Below are positions 30,258 through 41,323 of a stretch of 64,000 bases of DNA, piece by piece. This stretch comes from CAVZOY01 sp963777095. Lineage in GTDB: Bacteria > Actinomycetota > Actinomycetes > Mycobacteriales > Geodermatophilaceae. The notes beneath the pieces are model-generated. The model saw only the letters and a program-made list of their open reading frames with translations, did not search any database and was not told the DNA's origin. How positions within the stretch are numbered: position 1 is the first letter of the stretch; each line of letters opens with the position of its first letter. The position numbers and the translations under genes are program-made. The stretch is taken from the NCBI GenBank assembly GCA_963777095.1, contig CAVZOY010000006.1, forward strand, positions 434,001-498,000, given 5' to 3'.

Positions 30258-31290
30258 ATGCCCGCCATCACCGTCGAGGACACCACCACCCTCGCGCGCG
30301 TCCCCGTTCCCGCCCCCGGAACCGTGCGGCGCCGCGTCCGCTCGGTGACCACCGCGCCGTCCGGCTTCGAGGGCGAGGGCTTCCCGGTCCGCCGTGCCTT
30401 CGCCGGCGTCGACCTGCGCGACCTCGACCCGTTCATCCACATGGACCAGATGGGCGAGGTCGAGTACGCCCCGGGCGAGCCCAAGGGCACGTCGTGGCAC
30501 CCGCACCGCGGGTTCGAGACCGTCACCTACATCATCGACGGCACCTTCGAGCACCAGGACTCGCACGGTGGCGGCGGCTCGATCACCAACGGCGACACCC
30601 AGTGGATGACGGCCGGCGGCGGCGTGCTGCACATCGAGCGCCCGCCGGAGCACCTCGTCGTCAGCGGCGGCCTGTTCCACGGCCTGCAGCTGTGGGTGAA
30701 CCTGCCCAAGGCGCAGAAGTGGGTCGAGCCCCGCTACCAGGACCTGCGCGCCGACGAGTCCGTGCTGCTCGCCAGCCCCGACGCCGGCGCCTTCCTGCGG
30801 GTCATCGCCGGCGACGTCGGCGGGCAGACCGGTCCCGGCTCCACCTACACGCCGATGGCGATGGTCCACGCCACCGTCTCCCCCGGCGCGACGCTGGACC
30901 TGCCGTGGCGGCCGGACTTCAACGCGCTGGTCTACGTGCTCTCCGGCGCCGGGCTCGGTCGGCATCGACGGGGCGCCGATCCGCACCGGCCAGCTGGCCG
31001 TGCTCGGCCCCGGCGACACCGTCACGATCAACGGCGCCGTCCACCAGGAGTCGCGGACTCCGGCCCTGGACGTCGTCATCCTCGGTGGCCTGCCGATCCG
31101 CGAGCCGATCGCCATGTACGGGCCGTTCGTCATGAACACCCGCCAGGAGGTCGTCACCGCGTTCGAGGACTTCCAGGCCGGCCGACTGGGCTCCATCCCG
31201 GCCAGCTACGTGCCCGCACGGCGCCGTCCGGGGCGAAGGGCAGGACGGACAGTAGAGCCACTCCCCGGCAGCAGGAGGCACCGGCCATGA
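30258..31290 (+). CDS. Pirin family protein (first)
   Basis: Two-cupin pirin. The metal site is visible as WHPHRGFETVTY (HxH) and GGGVLHIERPPEH (His...Glu), about residues 78 and 123. Some pirins are quercetin dioxygenases or redox-sensing cofactors; the role here is unknown. One extra base near 30957-30960 breaks the frame, and after correction the sequence runs GIDGAPIRTGQLAVLGPGD and YGPFVMNTRQEVVTAFEDF. The tail after SIPASYVP may have a second extra base near 31215; if so the true stop is at 31255 rather than 31290. It is followed by a second pirin 4 bases into its tail, so the two are cotranscribed. Confidence 0.85.
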
Positions 31291-32270
31291 GCAACCTCGA
31301 CCGCCGCCCGACGCCGAAGGAACTGGGCGGGCTGGAGGCCACGGCCGCCGGGCCGGTGCTGGACCTGCTGCCCGGCAAGGAGGTGCTGCTCGGCGAGAGC
31401 ACCCGCGTGCGGCGGCTGCTGCCGACGCTCGGACGGCGGCTGGTCGGGGCGTGGGCGTTCGTCGACCACTACGGCCCGGACGACGTCGCCGCCGGCGCGG
31501 GCATGCAGGTGCCGCCACACCCGCACACCGGGTTGCAGACGGTGTCGTGGCTGCTCGAGGGGGCGGTGCACCACCGCGACTCCCTCGGGAGCGACGTCAC
31601 CTTCGGTCCGCGCGAGCTCCCGCTGATGACCGCCGGCCTCGGCATCGCCCACTCGGAGCAGTCGCCCGTGTCGCACCCGCGGTACCTGCACGGCGTCCAG
31701 CTGTGGGTGGTGCTCCCGGACGCCGTCCGCGACGTGGCACCCGCGTTCGAGCACCACGCGGCACTGCCGGGCTTCACCTCGGACGGCTTGACCGCCACCG
31801 TGCTCGTGGGGGAGCTGGGCGGCGCACGGTCGCCGGCCACGACGCACACGCCACTCGTCGGCGTCGAACTGGAGCTCACTCCCGGCTCGGACGTCGAACT
31901 GCCGCTCGATCCGGACTTCGAGTACGGCGTGCTGGCCTCCTCAGGGGCGGCCGCCATCGAGGGCGTGCCCGTGGCCACCGGCGCGATGCTCTACCTGGGC
32001 ACCGGCCGCCGGACACTCCGGGTGCGCGGCGGGGCCACGGTCGACGACAGCCCGACCCGGCTCCTCCTGCTCGGCGGCGAGCCATTCGACGAGCGGATCG
32101 TCATGTGGTGGAACTTCGTCGGCCGGTCCGGCGAGGAGATCGCCGACTACGCCGAGCAGTGGAACGCCGAGACCGACCGGTTCGGTGCGGTCGTGGGCTA
32201 CGACGGCAACCGGCTGGACGCGCCGCCGCTGCCGCCGGTGCCGCTCAAGGCCCGCGGACGGGAGCGGTGA
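31287..32270 (+). CDS. Pirin family protein (second)
   Basis: Intact 327-residue pirin, paralogous to its neighbour. PPHPHTGLQTVSWLLEG and TAGLGIAHSEQSP supply the two His, His and Glu metal ligands. The C-terminal cupin has VMWWNFVGRSGEEIADY, the standard pirin C-terminal signature. The ATG at 31287 follows AGCAGGAGGCACC, a strong ribosome binding site. It probably shares the operator-controlled promoter at 30217. The F420-type oxidase starts 5 bases after the stop. Confidence 0.92.
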   Translation: MSNLDRRPTPKELGGLEATAAGPVLDLLPGKEVLLGESTRVRRLLPTLGRRLVGAWAFVDHYGPDDVAAGAGMQVPPHPHTGLQTVSWLLEGAVHHRDSLGSDVTFGPRELPLMTAGLGIAHSEQSPVSHPRYLHGVQLWVVLPDAVRDVAPAFEHHAALPGFTSDGLTATVLVGELGGARSPATTHTPLVGVELELTPGSDVELPLDPDFEYGVLASSGAAAIEGVPVATGAMLYLGTGRRTLRVRGGATVDDSPTRLLLLGGEPFDERIVMWWNFVGRSGEEIADYAEQWNAETDRFGAVVGYDGNRLDAPPLPPVPLKARGRER

Positions 32271-32274
32271 AGGC

Positions 32275-32703
32275 GTGACCGCCGACGACCGCATGCTGGC
32301 CTTCGTCGCCGAGCACCGCTGGGGCGTGCTGGCCACGATCCGGAGCAACGGGCGGCCGCAGCTGTCCAACGTCGGCTACGCCTACGACGCCGAGCAGAAG
32401 GTGTTCCGCGTCTCGGTGACCGCCGACCGCGCCAAGACCAAGAACCTCCAGGCCGATCCCCGCGTGACGCTGCACGTGGCATCCAAGGACTTCTGGACCT
32501 GGGTGGCCGTCGAGGGCACCGCCGACCTGACGCCCGTGGCCGCCGACCCGAACGACGCCACGGTCGACGAGCTCGTCACGTACTACCGCGGGATCTCCGG
32601 CGAGCACGAGAACTGGGACGAGTACCGGGCGGCGATGGTCGCCGACCGGCGGCTCGTCGTCCGGTTCTCTCCCGAGCACACCTACGGACAACTGCGGGCG
32701 TGA
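32275..32703 (+). CDS. PPOX-class F420-dependent oxidoreductase
   Basis: Intact 142-residue split-barrel flavin/deazaflavin-binding protein. LAFVAEHRWGVLATIRSNGR is the start of the TIGR03618-type F420 family, and DRAKTKNLQADPRVTLHV and FWTWVAVEGTADL are conserved. Coenzyme F420 use is inferred from the family. The GTG at 32275 follows the pirin stop by 4 bases, so three genes form one operon. Its last 22 bases overlap the end of the convergent VOC gene. Confidence 0.9.
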   Translation: MTADDRMLAFVAEHRWGVLATIRSNGRPQLSNVGYAYDAEQKVFRVSVTADRAKTKNLQADPRVTLHVASKDFWTWVAVEGTADLTPVAADPNDATVDELVTYYRGISGEHENWDEYRAAMVADRRLVVRFSPEHTYGQLRA

Positions 32704-33482
32704 AGCGCCCGCCTCAGCCCGCGCGTCTGCATCACCTCGAAGGTCGCACCCCACGGATCGCTGACGACGGCGAAGCGGCCGAACGGCGTGTCCATCGCCG
32801 GCGTGATCACCCGGCCGCCGCCCGCCTCGACGGCGCTCACTGCCTCGTCGGTCGAGGCGACCGCGAAGCAGGTCTGCCAGCCCTTGGGGGCGTCCGGCGC
32901 CAGGGCACCGAGCCCGCCCAGCGGGTGCTCCACCGGCCGGTCCTCGGTGCGGAAGGTCATGTACCCCTCGGCGCCGGGCACCTCGTCCCAGCGGTAGCCG
33001 AAGACGGACGTGTAGAAGGCGCGGGCCGCCTCCGGGTCCTCGACCGCGGCCTCGTTCCAGTACAGGGCGCCGGGCTCGTTGTAGATCCGCGCCCCGGTGT
33101 GCATGCCGGCCTGCCACAGGCCGAACGGGTGCCCGCCGGGATCGAGGGCGATCACCATCGTGCCCATCGGACCGACCTCCATGGGTTCGACCAGGACGGT
33201 GCCGCCGGCCTCCCGGATCTTCGCGGCCGTGGCCGCGGCGTCGCTGACGGCGAAGTAGGTCGTCCAGCGCGGCGGGTCGTTCGGATCCTGCTGCGGGCCG
33301 AGCCCGGCCGCCTGCTCACCGTTGCGGGTGGCGGTGAGGTAGCCCCCGAACTCCGGTTCCCCGCCGGTGTACTCCCAGCCGAGCAGATCGGCGTAGAAGG
33401 TCTTGGTGCCGTCGAGGTCGGCGGCGCCGTAGTCGATCCAGCAGGGGGTGCCGTCGGGCCAGGCGGTGTCGCGGGTGGGCAT
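32682..33482 (-). CDS. VOC family protein, two domains
   Basis: Intact 266-residue protein with two glyoxalase-like modules. The first begins PCWIDYGAADLDGTKTFYAD and includes ALDPGGHPFGLWQAG; the second begins YNEPGALYWNEAAVEDPEAA and ends VVSDPWGATFEVMQTRG. This matches actinobacterial hydroxylase-like VOC proteins encoded near antibiotic or redox genes. No substrate can be given. The ATG at 33482 follows a GGGAGGAG ribosome binding site. The 3' end overlaps the F420-type gene by 22 bases. Confidence 0.88.
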   Translation of the reverse strand: MPTRDTAWPDGTPCWIDYGAADLDGTKTFYADLLGWEYTGGEPEFGGYLTATRNGEQAAGLGPQQDPNDPPRWTTYFAVSDAAATAAKIREAGGTVLVEPMEVGPMGTMVIALDPGGHPFGLWQAGMHTGARIYNEPGALYWNEAAVEDPEAARAFYTSVFGYRWDEVPGAEGYMTFRTEDRPVEHPLGGLGALAPDAPKGWQTCFAVASTDEAVSAVEAGGGRVITPAMDTPFGRFAVVSDPWGATFEVMQTRGLRRALHARSCP

Positions 33483-33593
33483 GGGGTTCTCCTCCCGGGT
33501 GGTCGTGCGTTCGCGGGCCGACCCTGCCACCGGGGGCCGACAGTTCACAGTGGTCCACTGGGGCACATCCCGCCGACGCCCGGAGGTCGTCCC

Positions 33594-34538
33594 GTGCCAG
33601 TCCCCGTCCCCACCAGCTCCGCGCTCCGGACGGCGGCCGACCGGTTCTCCCGCGACTCCACCGTGGTCGTCGAGCCCGTCGACCCCCGCCCCGGCGCGTG
33701 GGTGGGCGCCCCGTCGGTCGTGCACGACGACGGAACCTGGTGGATGGCGTATCGCGTGCGCGAGCCGCTCGGTCAGGGCCGGGGGATCGCGAACGCGCTG
33801 GCCCGGTCGGACGACGGGGTCACGTTCGAGCCGGTCGCGGGGCTCGGCAAGCAGCACTTCGGCGCGGTCGAGTCGCTCGAGCGGCCCACCCTGGTCCGCG
33901 TCCCCGGCGGCGGGTGGCGGCTCTACGTCAGCTGCGCGACGCCGGACACCAAGCACTGGCGCGTGGACCTGGTGGAGGCCGACACGGTCGAGGGCCTGGC
34001 CACCGCTGCCCCGGTGACCGTGCTGCCGGGCAGCGAGGCCGACGCGGTCAAGGACCCGGTGATCCGCATCGTCGACGGACGGTGGCACCTGTGGGCCTCG
34101 GTGCACCCGCTCGACGACCCGGACGCCACCGACCGCATGACCACCGAGCACGCCGTCAGCGACGACGGCCGGTCGTGGACCTGGACCGGCACCGCCCTTG
34201 CGCCGCGTCCCGGCAGCTGGGACGCCCGCGGTGTGCGGGTCACCGCCGTGTTCCTCGACGGCGGGCGCTCCTGGGCGGTCTACGACGGCCGGGCCACGGC
34301 CGAGGAGAACTGGGAGGAGCGGACGGGCATCGCCGTCGCCGACGGCACGCTGCCCGACGGCAGTCCCCGGTTCCGCGCGGACGACGACGGCCCGCTGCTG
34401 CAGTCGCCGCACCCGCCGCACGGCCTGCGGTACGCCGACGCGGTGCCGTTGCCCGACGGCACGACCCGGTGGTTCTACGAGGTCACCCGCGCCGACGGCG
34501 GCCACGATCTGCGCACGCTCCTGCTGCCGTCGAGCTAG
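33594..34538 (+). CDS. Five-bladed beta-propeller glycosidase-like protein (GH43/GH32 fold)
   Basis: Intact 314-residue protein with repeated propeller blade motifs: GAWVGAPSVVHDDGTWWMAY, AVESLERPTLVRVPGGGWRL, DAVKDPVIRIVDGRWHLWAS and LRYADAVPLPDGTTRWFYEV. Each shows the P-x-(V/L)...(D/G)...W pattern of GH43/GH32/GH68 blades. Whether the catalytic acids are present is unclear, so enzyme activity is uncertain. No signal peptide is visible, which fits a cytoplasmic protein. The GTG at 33594 follows CGGAGGTCG. Its stop shares 4 bases with the convergent TPM-domain gene. Confidence 0.78.
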   Translation: MPVPVPTSSALRTAADRFSRDSTVVVEPVDPRPGAWVGAPSVVHDDGTWWMAYRVREPLGQGRGIANALARSDDGVTFEPVAGLGKQHFGAVESLERPTLVRVPGGGWRLYVSCATPDTKHWRVDLVEADTVEGLATAAPVTVLPGSEADAVKDPVIRIVDGRWHLWASVHPLDDPDATDRMTTEHAVSDDGRSWTWTGTALAPRPGSWDARGVRVTAVFLDGGRSWAVYDGRATAEENWEERTGIAVADGTLPDGSPRFRADDDGPLLQSPHPPHGLRYADAVPLPDGTTRWFYEVTRADGGHDLRTLLLPSS

Positions 34539-36573
34539 AAGCGGCCCCCACCGCCGTGGTGGCCGCCGCCGCGGGAGCCGCCGCCACCGCCACGGGAACC
34601 GCCGAATCCACCCCCGCCGAATCCACCGCCGAACCCGCCTCCGCCGCGCATGCCGCCCGCGAGGATGCCGCCGAGCACCAGGCTGCCCAGGTCGACTCCA
34701 CCGCGCCGGCCGCCGCCGTAGCCCCGCCGCCGAATCCCCCACCGCCGAAGCCGCCTCCGCCGCCGGAGCCTCCGCCGCTCCAGCGCTGGACGTCGTCCTG
34801 CGCCAGGTCCAGCGCGGACCGCGCCAGCTGGTCGGCCTGCTGCGCCTCGCCGAGCGCGGTCACCGGGTCGTCGCGGCCGAGCTGGTGCGCCAGGTCCAGG
34901 TGGCGCTGCGCCTCGGCCAGCCGGGTGCGCGCCTCCGGACCGACCGCGCCACGCCTGGTGCTGATGAAGTCCGCCGCGGCGGCGACCGTCGATCGGGCGC
35001 TGAGCACCGCCCGCTCCAGCGAGGCCGCGGCCTTGCGGGCCCGCGTCTGGGCGTCGCGCGCGACCGACAGCGCCTGCTCCAGCGCGATGTCGGCCTCCTC
35101 GAGCAGGCGCAGCGCGGCCAGCGGATCGGGCGGGTTCTCGGCCAGCGCCTCGTCGGCCGCGTCCAGCGCGCTCTCGGCCCGGGCGATCTGCGGCTGCAGT
35201 CCGCCACGGTCGGTGCCGCCCGCCACGAGCGCCCTCGCCTCGGCGAGATCGGCCTCCGTCTCGGCCCGGACGTCGTCGATCCGCTGCCGGGCGCCCTCCA
35301 GGTCGGCACCCACCTTCGCGACGGCGTCCAGCAGGATGCCCGCCTGCGCGACCGCGTCCTCGGCCGCACGCAACGAGCCGACCGCGTCGCCCGTGGCGCC
35401 GGTGCGGACATGCTCGCGGGCCTCGTCGAGCTCGTGCTCCGCAGCGGTCAGCCGCGCGGACGCCTCCGTCACGTTGCCGGCAACGGGCGCCAGGGGCGGC
35501 GGCGCGAACCGTGACCGCAGGTCGGTCAGGCGCTGCTCCTCCTGCGGCAGCCGGGCGCGCAGCCCGGCGATCCGGGGGGCGAGGGCCTCGATGGCCTGGG
35601 GTGCCGTGCGCTCCAGGTCCCGGAGGCGAGCGAACCCCTCGGCCTGCTCGTCCAGCCGTCGGTCCGCGGACGCCGTCAGGTCGAGGATCTGCGCCAGCAT
35701 GTGCCGGGTCGTGGGCTCGTCCTCGGGAATCTCGTCGTCCAGCTGCTGGCGCAGGGTGAACGCGCGCGAGAGGTCGGCCCGCGACTGCTGCAGGGCGGTG
35801 CTGAACGCGGCCGTCGCCGCCTCGCCGTACTGGAGCTTCGCGAAGTCGAGGTCCAGCTGCGAGCGCTGCACCGCCTCGTCCATCTCGTAGAGGGCCGTGC
35901 CCGCCTGACCCTGCAGCTGCTCGGTCGGGACGCCGGCGTGCGGATCGGGCCGCTCCAGCCGTTTCACCGGGGGCGGCTCCAGCGCCTTGCGACGGCTGCG
36001 GGCGCGGAAGACCAGGAACCCGCCGACGCAGACGAGGCCGATCAGCACGAGGACGACGAGCGTCGAGATCCCGGACCCCGACGAGCTGCTGCCGGTGCTC
36101 GTGGGGGACGAGCCGGTGCCGAGCTCCTGCAGACCCTGGGCGAAGGCGATCGACGCGTCGGCCCACTCCTCGTCGCCCAGCAGCGGCTCCACCCGGTCGG
36201 CGGCGAGCGCGTCCACGTCGTCCGGAGGGAACTGGTCCTCCGGCACCCAGTACCCGTACCGCCGGTCGCCGGTCGCGACGGCCATCATGGCGTCGTTGCC
36301 CCCGAGGCCCGACACCTCGGCCGTCTGCGCCGTCCACGACTGGCCGTCCTCCCCGTCGAACGAATCGACGTAGACGACGAACAGCTGCGTCCCGGTCGCC
36401 TCGCGCAGGTCGTCGAGGGCGGACTGCACCCGGCCGGTGTCGCCGTCCAGCGCGCCGGCCTGCTCGGTGATCTGCCCCGGCACGTCGAACGGCGGGGTGG
36501 CGGCGGCCGGACCGGCGAGAACCGCGAGGAACGCCAGCACGCCGAGGACCACGGTCAGTCGGCGCACGGGCAC
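34535..36573 (-). CDS. TPM domain membrane protein with coiled coil and Gly-rich tail
   Basis: About 678 residues. A signal peptide (VVLGVLAFLAVLAGPAAA) is followed by a TPM/Psb32-type domain (about 30-155, with REATGTQLFVVYVDSFDG and GDRRYGYWVPEDQ), a transmembrane segment (ISTLVVLVLIGLVCVGGFLV, about 168-188), a long helical region rich in Ala, Glu, Arg and Leu (about 210-590), and a Gly/Phe/Arg tail. One extra base near 34722-34726 breaks the tail; corrected, it reads GGYGGGRRGGVDLGSLVLGG and ends HHGGGGRF. TPM proteins act in envelope or membrane-protein maintenance; the exact role is unknown. The GTG at 36573 starts the gene. Confidence 0.85.
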
Positions 36574-36640
36574 CTCCGCATCGGTTCGGGTGATGATGGC
36601 GACCCTACGACCAGCCGCCGCCCCCAGCTCAGGAGTGAAC

Positions 36641-37000
36641 GTGCCGAACGAGCAGCGCGTGCCCGCGGACGACCTGCCGCCCGGCGCCGTCCGACCGGCC
36701 GGCCCGTGGGCGGTCGTGAACCGGGGCGGGCGCTACTCGGCGGTGAGTCGGCGCTGCCGGCACCAGCTCGCGGACCTCTCCCGGGGCACCCTGGACGCCG
36801 ACGGCTGCCTGGTCTGCCCGTGGCACGGCAGCCGCTACGACGTCCGCACCGGCGAGATGGTCGACGGCCCGCGAGGCTTCCTGCTCTACCGCGGGCCGAC
36901 GCCCGGCTACAGCGCCCTGGTGAAGGCGTTCGGCGCCACGGTCAAGCTGCGCGTCCGCCGCGCGCTCCGGCACGGGGACGACGTCGTCGTGGAGGAGTAG
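36641..37000 (+). CDS. Rieske [2Fe-2S] protein
   Basis: Intact 119-residue single-domain Rieske protein. The cluster ligands are visible as C39-R-H41 and C59-PW-H62 in CLVCPWHGSRYDVRTG. It resembles small ferredoxin-type Rieske proteins that feed electrons to oxygenases; no partner oxygenase is adjacent. The GTG at 36641 follows AGGAG with a 4-base gap. It is divergent from the TPM gene and convergent with oppF. Confidence 0.9.
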   Translation: MPNEQRVPADDLPPGAVRPAGPWAVVNRGGRYSAVSRRCRHQLADLSRGTLDADGCLVCPWHGSRYDVRTGEMVDGPRGFLLYRGPTPGYSALVKAFGATVKLRVRRALRHGDDVVVEE

Positions 37001-37043
37001 TCGGAGGAGGATCGACGCCGTAACCCCGCCGATTCTCCTCCGC

Positions 37044-38212
37044 TCACCGGCGCTCGATCGGCTCGTCCAAACCCTGCACGAGTGCGTCGCTCTCGACGCC
37101 CTCGGCCCCCGGCGCCGCCACGTACACGCCCTGCGTGGCGGCGACCTCCTGCGCGGACTTCGGCCGCAGCAGGCCGTCGCGGATGTCCTCGGCCCAGTGG
37201 CAGCTGACCAGGTGCGCTGGTGCGAGCTCGCGCAGCACCGGCACCTCGGTGTCGCAGCGCGTCTCCTGCCGCCACGGGCACCGGGTGTGGAAGCGGCATC
37301 CGCTCGGCGGGTTGGCCGGCGACGGCAGGTCGCCGGCGAGCAGGATCCGCTCGCGACGCCCCTCCACGACCGGGTCGGGCACGGGGACGGCGCTCATCAG
37401 CGAGCGCGTGTACGGGTGCAGCGGCTCGGCGTAGATGTCGTCGGCCGGGGCCTGCTCGACCAGCGAGCCCAGGTACATGACGCCGACGGTGTCGCTGATG
37501 TGCCGGACGACGGCCAGGTCGTGCGCGATGACCAGGTACGTCAGGTCCAGCCGCTCCTGGAGCTCCTCGAGCAGGTTCAGCACCTGCGCCTGCACGCTGA
37601 CGTCGAGCGCGGAGACCGGCTCGTCGGCGATCAGCAGGTCCGGCTCGAGCGCCACGGCGCGGGCGATGCCGATCCGCTGCCGCTGCCCGCCGGAGAACTC
37701 GTGCGGGTAGCGCCGCCGGGACGCCGCGGGCAGACCCACCGCGTCGAGCAGGTGGCTGACCCGGTCGCCGAGGTCCTTCTTGCCGTTGCCGATGCCGTGC
37801 GCCTTGAGCGGCTCGGTGAGCAGCGACTCGACGTCCTGGCGCGGGTCGAGGCTGCCCATCGGGTCCTGGAAGACCATCTGCATGCGCCGCCGCATGCGCC
37901 GCAACGGCTCGCCGTGCAGCGAGGCGACGTCCGTGCCGTCGAAGAGCACCTGGCCGGCGGTCGGCTCGACCAGCCGCAGCACCGCCCGGCCGAGCGTCGA
38001 CTTGCCGCAGCCCGACTCGCCCACCAGGCCGTAGGTCGACCCGCGCTGCACGGTCAGGTCGACCCCGTCGACGGCCTGCACGTGGCCGACGGTGCGGTCG
38101 ATAAAGACGCCCCGCTTGATCGGGAAGTGCACCTTCAGGCCACGGATCTCGAGCAGCGCGTCGCCGTGCGCAGCCGGCCGGGGCGCGCTCGCGGCGGTGG
38201 CTCCGGTCGCGG

Positions 38213-38216
<4 letters not shown>
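37044..38216 (-). CDS. oppF: Oligopeptide/dipeptide ABC transporter ATP-binding protein
   Basis: Intact 390-residue ATPase. GESGCGKST is the Walker A motif, SGGQRQRIGIARA the ABC signature and LLIADEPVSALD the Walker B motif. The C-terminus has the oligo/dipeptide-specific extension (PVPDPVVEGRRERILLAGDL, then CRFHTRCPW), which in this family carries Cys residues and can bind an iron-sulfur cluster. N-terminal VHFPIKRGVF is typical of OppF/DppF. The ATG at 38216 overlaps the oppD stop by 4 bases. It energises peptide import with OppD. Confidence 0.93.
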
Positions 38217-39260
<1,044 letters not shown>

Positions 39261-39264
39261 GCCG

Positions 39265-40206
39265 TCACCTCCGGAACTTCGGGTCGAGGGCCTCGCGCAG
39301 TCGCTCGCCGAGCAGCGTGAACCCGAGCGCGACGACGATGATGCACAGCGCCGGCCACACGGCCAGCGCCGGCCTGATCGACAGGAAGCTCTGCGCGCTG
39401 GCCAGCATCGCGCCCCACTCGGGGCGGGCGATGTCGGGGTCACCGAGGCCGAGGAACGACAGCGCCGCGGCTTCGATGATGGCCGTCGCCAGCGAGAGGG
39501 TCGCCTGCACGATGACCGGCGACAGCGAGTTCGGCAGCACGTGGCCGAAGACGATCCGCGCCTTCTTGACGCCGAGGGCCTGCGCCGCCAGCGCGTAGTC
39601 GCTGTGCCGCTGGACGAGCATCGACCCGCGCAGCAGCCGGGCGAAGATCGGTACCTGGACGACGGCGATGGCGATCATCAGCGCGTACTGGTTCTGGCCG
39701 AGCAGCACCGACACGGTGATCGCCATGAGCAGGCCGGGGATCGACAGCAGGATGTCGACGAAGCGCATGACGACGGTGTCGACCTTGCCGCCGAACGCGC
39801 CGGCCAGGATGCCCAGCGACATGCCGACCGCGACGCCGAGGATCGTCGAGACGAACCCGATCAACAGCGACTGGCGCGAGCCGTAGATCAGCCGGGACAG
39901 CAGGTCGCGACCCAGGTTGTCCACGCCGAGCGGAAAGCCCTCCCGGCTGCCCGGGATGTAGCCCGGCCGGATCTCCGAGAGCAGGTACTGCGTGAGCGGG
40001 TCCTTCGGCGCCAGGAGCGGCGCGAACGCGGCCACGACGAGGAAGACCACCACGATGCCCGCGCCGATGAGCGCGACCGGGTCGCGGCGCAGCCGCCGGA
40101 TCGCGCTGCGGGTCAGCGACAGGCCGCTCTCGCCCTCCGGCAGCGCACCGGCCCGCGCCGCGAGGGCGTCGATGCGCTCGCGCTTGCGTTCTCCCAACGA
40201 GGTCAT
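39265..40206 (-). CDS. oppC: Peptide ABC transporter permease (OppC type)
   Basis: Intact 313-residue permease with six predicted membrane segments after an N-terminal cytoplasmic region. VDNLGRDLLSRLIYGSRQSL is the conserved start of the OppC permease domain, and ARIVFGHVLPNSLSPVIVQA is the EAA loop that contacts the ATPases. The ATG at 40206 overlaps the oppB stop by 4 bases. Confidence 0.94.
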   Translation of the reverse strand: MTSLGERKRERIDALAARAGALPEGESGLSLTRSAIRRLRRDPVALIGAGIVVVFLVVAAFAPLLAPKDPLTQYLLSEIRPGYIPGSREGFPLGVDNLGRDLLSRLIYGSRQSLLIGFVSTILGVAVGMSLGILAGAFGGKVDTVVMRFVDILLSIPGLLMAITVSVLLGQNQYALMIAIAVVQVPIFARLLRGSMLVQRHSDYALAAQALGVKKARIVFGHVLPNSLSPVIVQATLSLATAIIEAAALSFLGLGDPDIARPEWGAMLASAQSFLSIRPALAVWPALCIIVVALGFTLLGERLREALDPKFRR

Positions 40207-41207
40207 CGGACACGCACCCTCGGGTCGAGCAGGCCGTAGGAGATGTCGACGAGAAGGTTCACCAGCACGTACACCACGGCCAGCATGAGGATGAAGCCCT
40301 GCAGCACCGCGAAGTCGCGATAGGTGATCGCGTCCCGCAGCGCGAGGCCGACGCCGCCGAAGGCGAACACGGTCTCGGTCAGCACTGCGCCGGAGAGCAG
40401 CAGGCCGGTCTGCAGACCGATGGTCGTCGACACCGGCAGCAGCGCGTTGCGGATGATGTGCCGCCGCCGGACGGTCGCCGTCGCCAGGCCCTTGGCGTCC
40501 GCCGTCCGCACGTAGTCCTCGTTGACGACGTCGAGCACGGACGCCCGGGTGATCCGGACGATGATCGCCAGCGGGATGGTGCCCAGCGCGATCGCCGGCA
40601 GGATCAGGTGCTGCAAGGCGTCCCAGGCGGCGTCCCACTCCCGGGTCAGCACCCCGTCGAGCACGTAGAAGTTCGTGATCCGGGTGGCGTCCATCCGCAC
40701 GTCCTGGCGACCGGAGCCGGGCAGCCACCCCAGTTCGACGGCGAACAGCAGCCTGAGCAGGTAGGCCAGGAAGAAGACCGGGATCGCGACGCCGATCAGC
40801 GAGCCCACGACGGACGCCGAGTCGAGGAAGCTGCCGTAGCGGCGGGCGGCGAGGTAGCCCAGCGGGATCCCGAGCCCGATCGCGAAGACCATCGCGCACA
40901 CTGTCAGCTCGATCGTGCCCGGGAACCGCTCGAGGAAGATGTCGGTGACCGGCCGGCCCACCTGCGTCGAGTTGCCGAAGTCCAGCCTGATGGCCCGCCC
41001 GAGGTAGCGCAGGTACTGCACGTAGACCGGTTCGTCGAGCCCGAAGAGCTCGTTGTAGCGCGCGATGTCCTCGCTCGTGGCTCGCTCCCCCAGGGCCGAC
41101 TGCGCGGGACCACCGGGCAGGGCGCGCAGCCAGGCGAAGAGCAGGACGGAGAGCCCCAGCAGGATCGGGATCAGCTGGAGGAGCCGCCGGACGATGAAGC
41201 GGAGCAC
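40203..41207 (-). CDS. oppB: Peptide ABC transporter permease (OppB type)
   Basis: Intact 334-residue permease. FIVRRLLQLIPILLGLSVLL is the standard first membrane segment of OppB/DppB. AIRLDFGNSTQVGRPVTDIF and the EAA loop YVRTADAKGLATATVRRRHI are conserved. The GTG at 41207 starts VLRFIVRRLL. A strong hairpin lies in the 116-base gap to oppA and may set the ratio of binding protein to permease. Confidence 0.94.
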   Translation of the reverse strand: MLRFIVRRLLQLIPILLGLSVLLFAWLRALPGGPAQSALGERATSEDIARYNELFGLDEPVYVQYLRYLGRAIRLDFGNSTQVGRPVTDIFLERFPGTIELTVCAMVFAIGLGIPLGYLAARRYGSFLDSASVVGSLIGVAIPVFFLAYLLRLLFAVELGWLPGSGRQDVRMDATRITNFYVLDGVLTREWDAAWDALQHLILPAIALGTIPLAIIVRITRASVLDVVNEDYVRTADAKGLATATVRRRHIIRNALLPVSTTIGLQTGLLLSGAVLTETVFAFGGVGLALRDAITYRDFAVLQGFILMLAVVYVLVNLLVDISYGLLDPRVRVR

Positions 41208-41267
41208 GTGCTCGGGTCAGCCTTTCCGGACCGCGGTGTCCTTGCGGGAATCAACCCCGGAACCGGC

Positions 41268-41309
41268 GACCGCGCCGGCGGTGGCGATCCTGCCACCGCC
41301 GGCGCGGTC
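41268..41309. terminator. Intercistronic hairpin between oppA and oppB
   Basis: Perfect 18-bp inverted repeat (41268-41285 with 41292-41309) around the loop GATCCT. It lies between oppA and oppB, which run leftward. There is no U-tract, so partial termination or protection of the oppA mRNA 3' end are both possible, giving excess binding protein. Confidence 0.7.
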
Positions 41310-41323
41310 CTTGCGCCGGTCCC

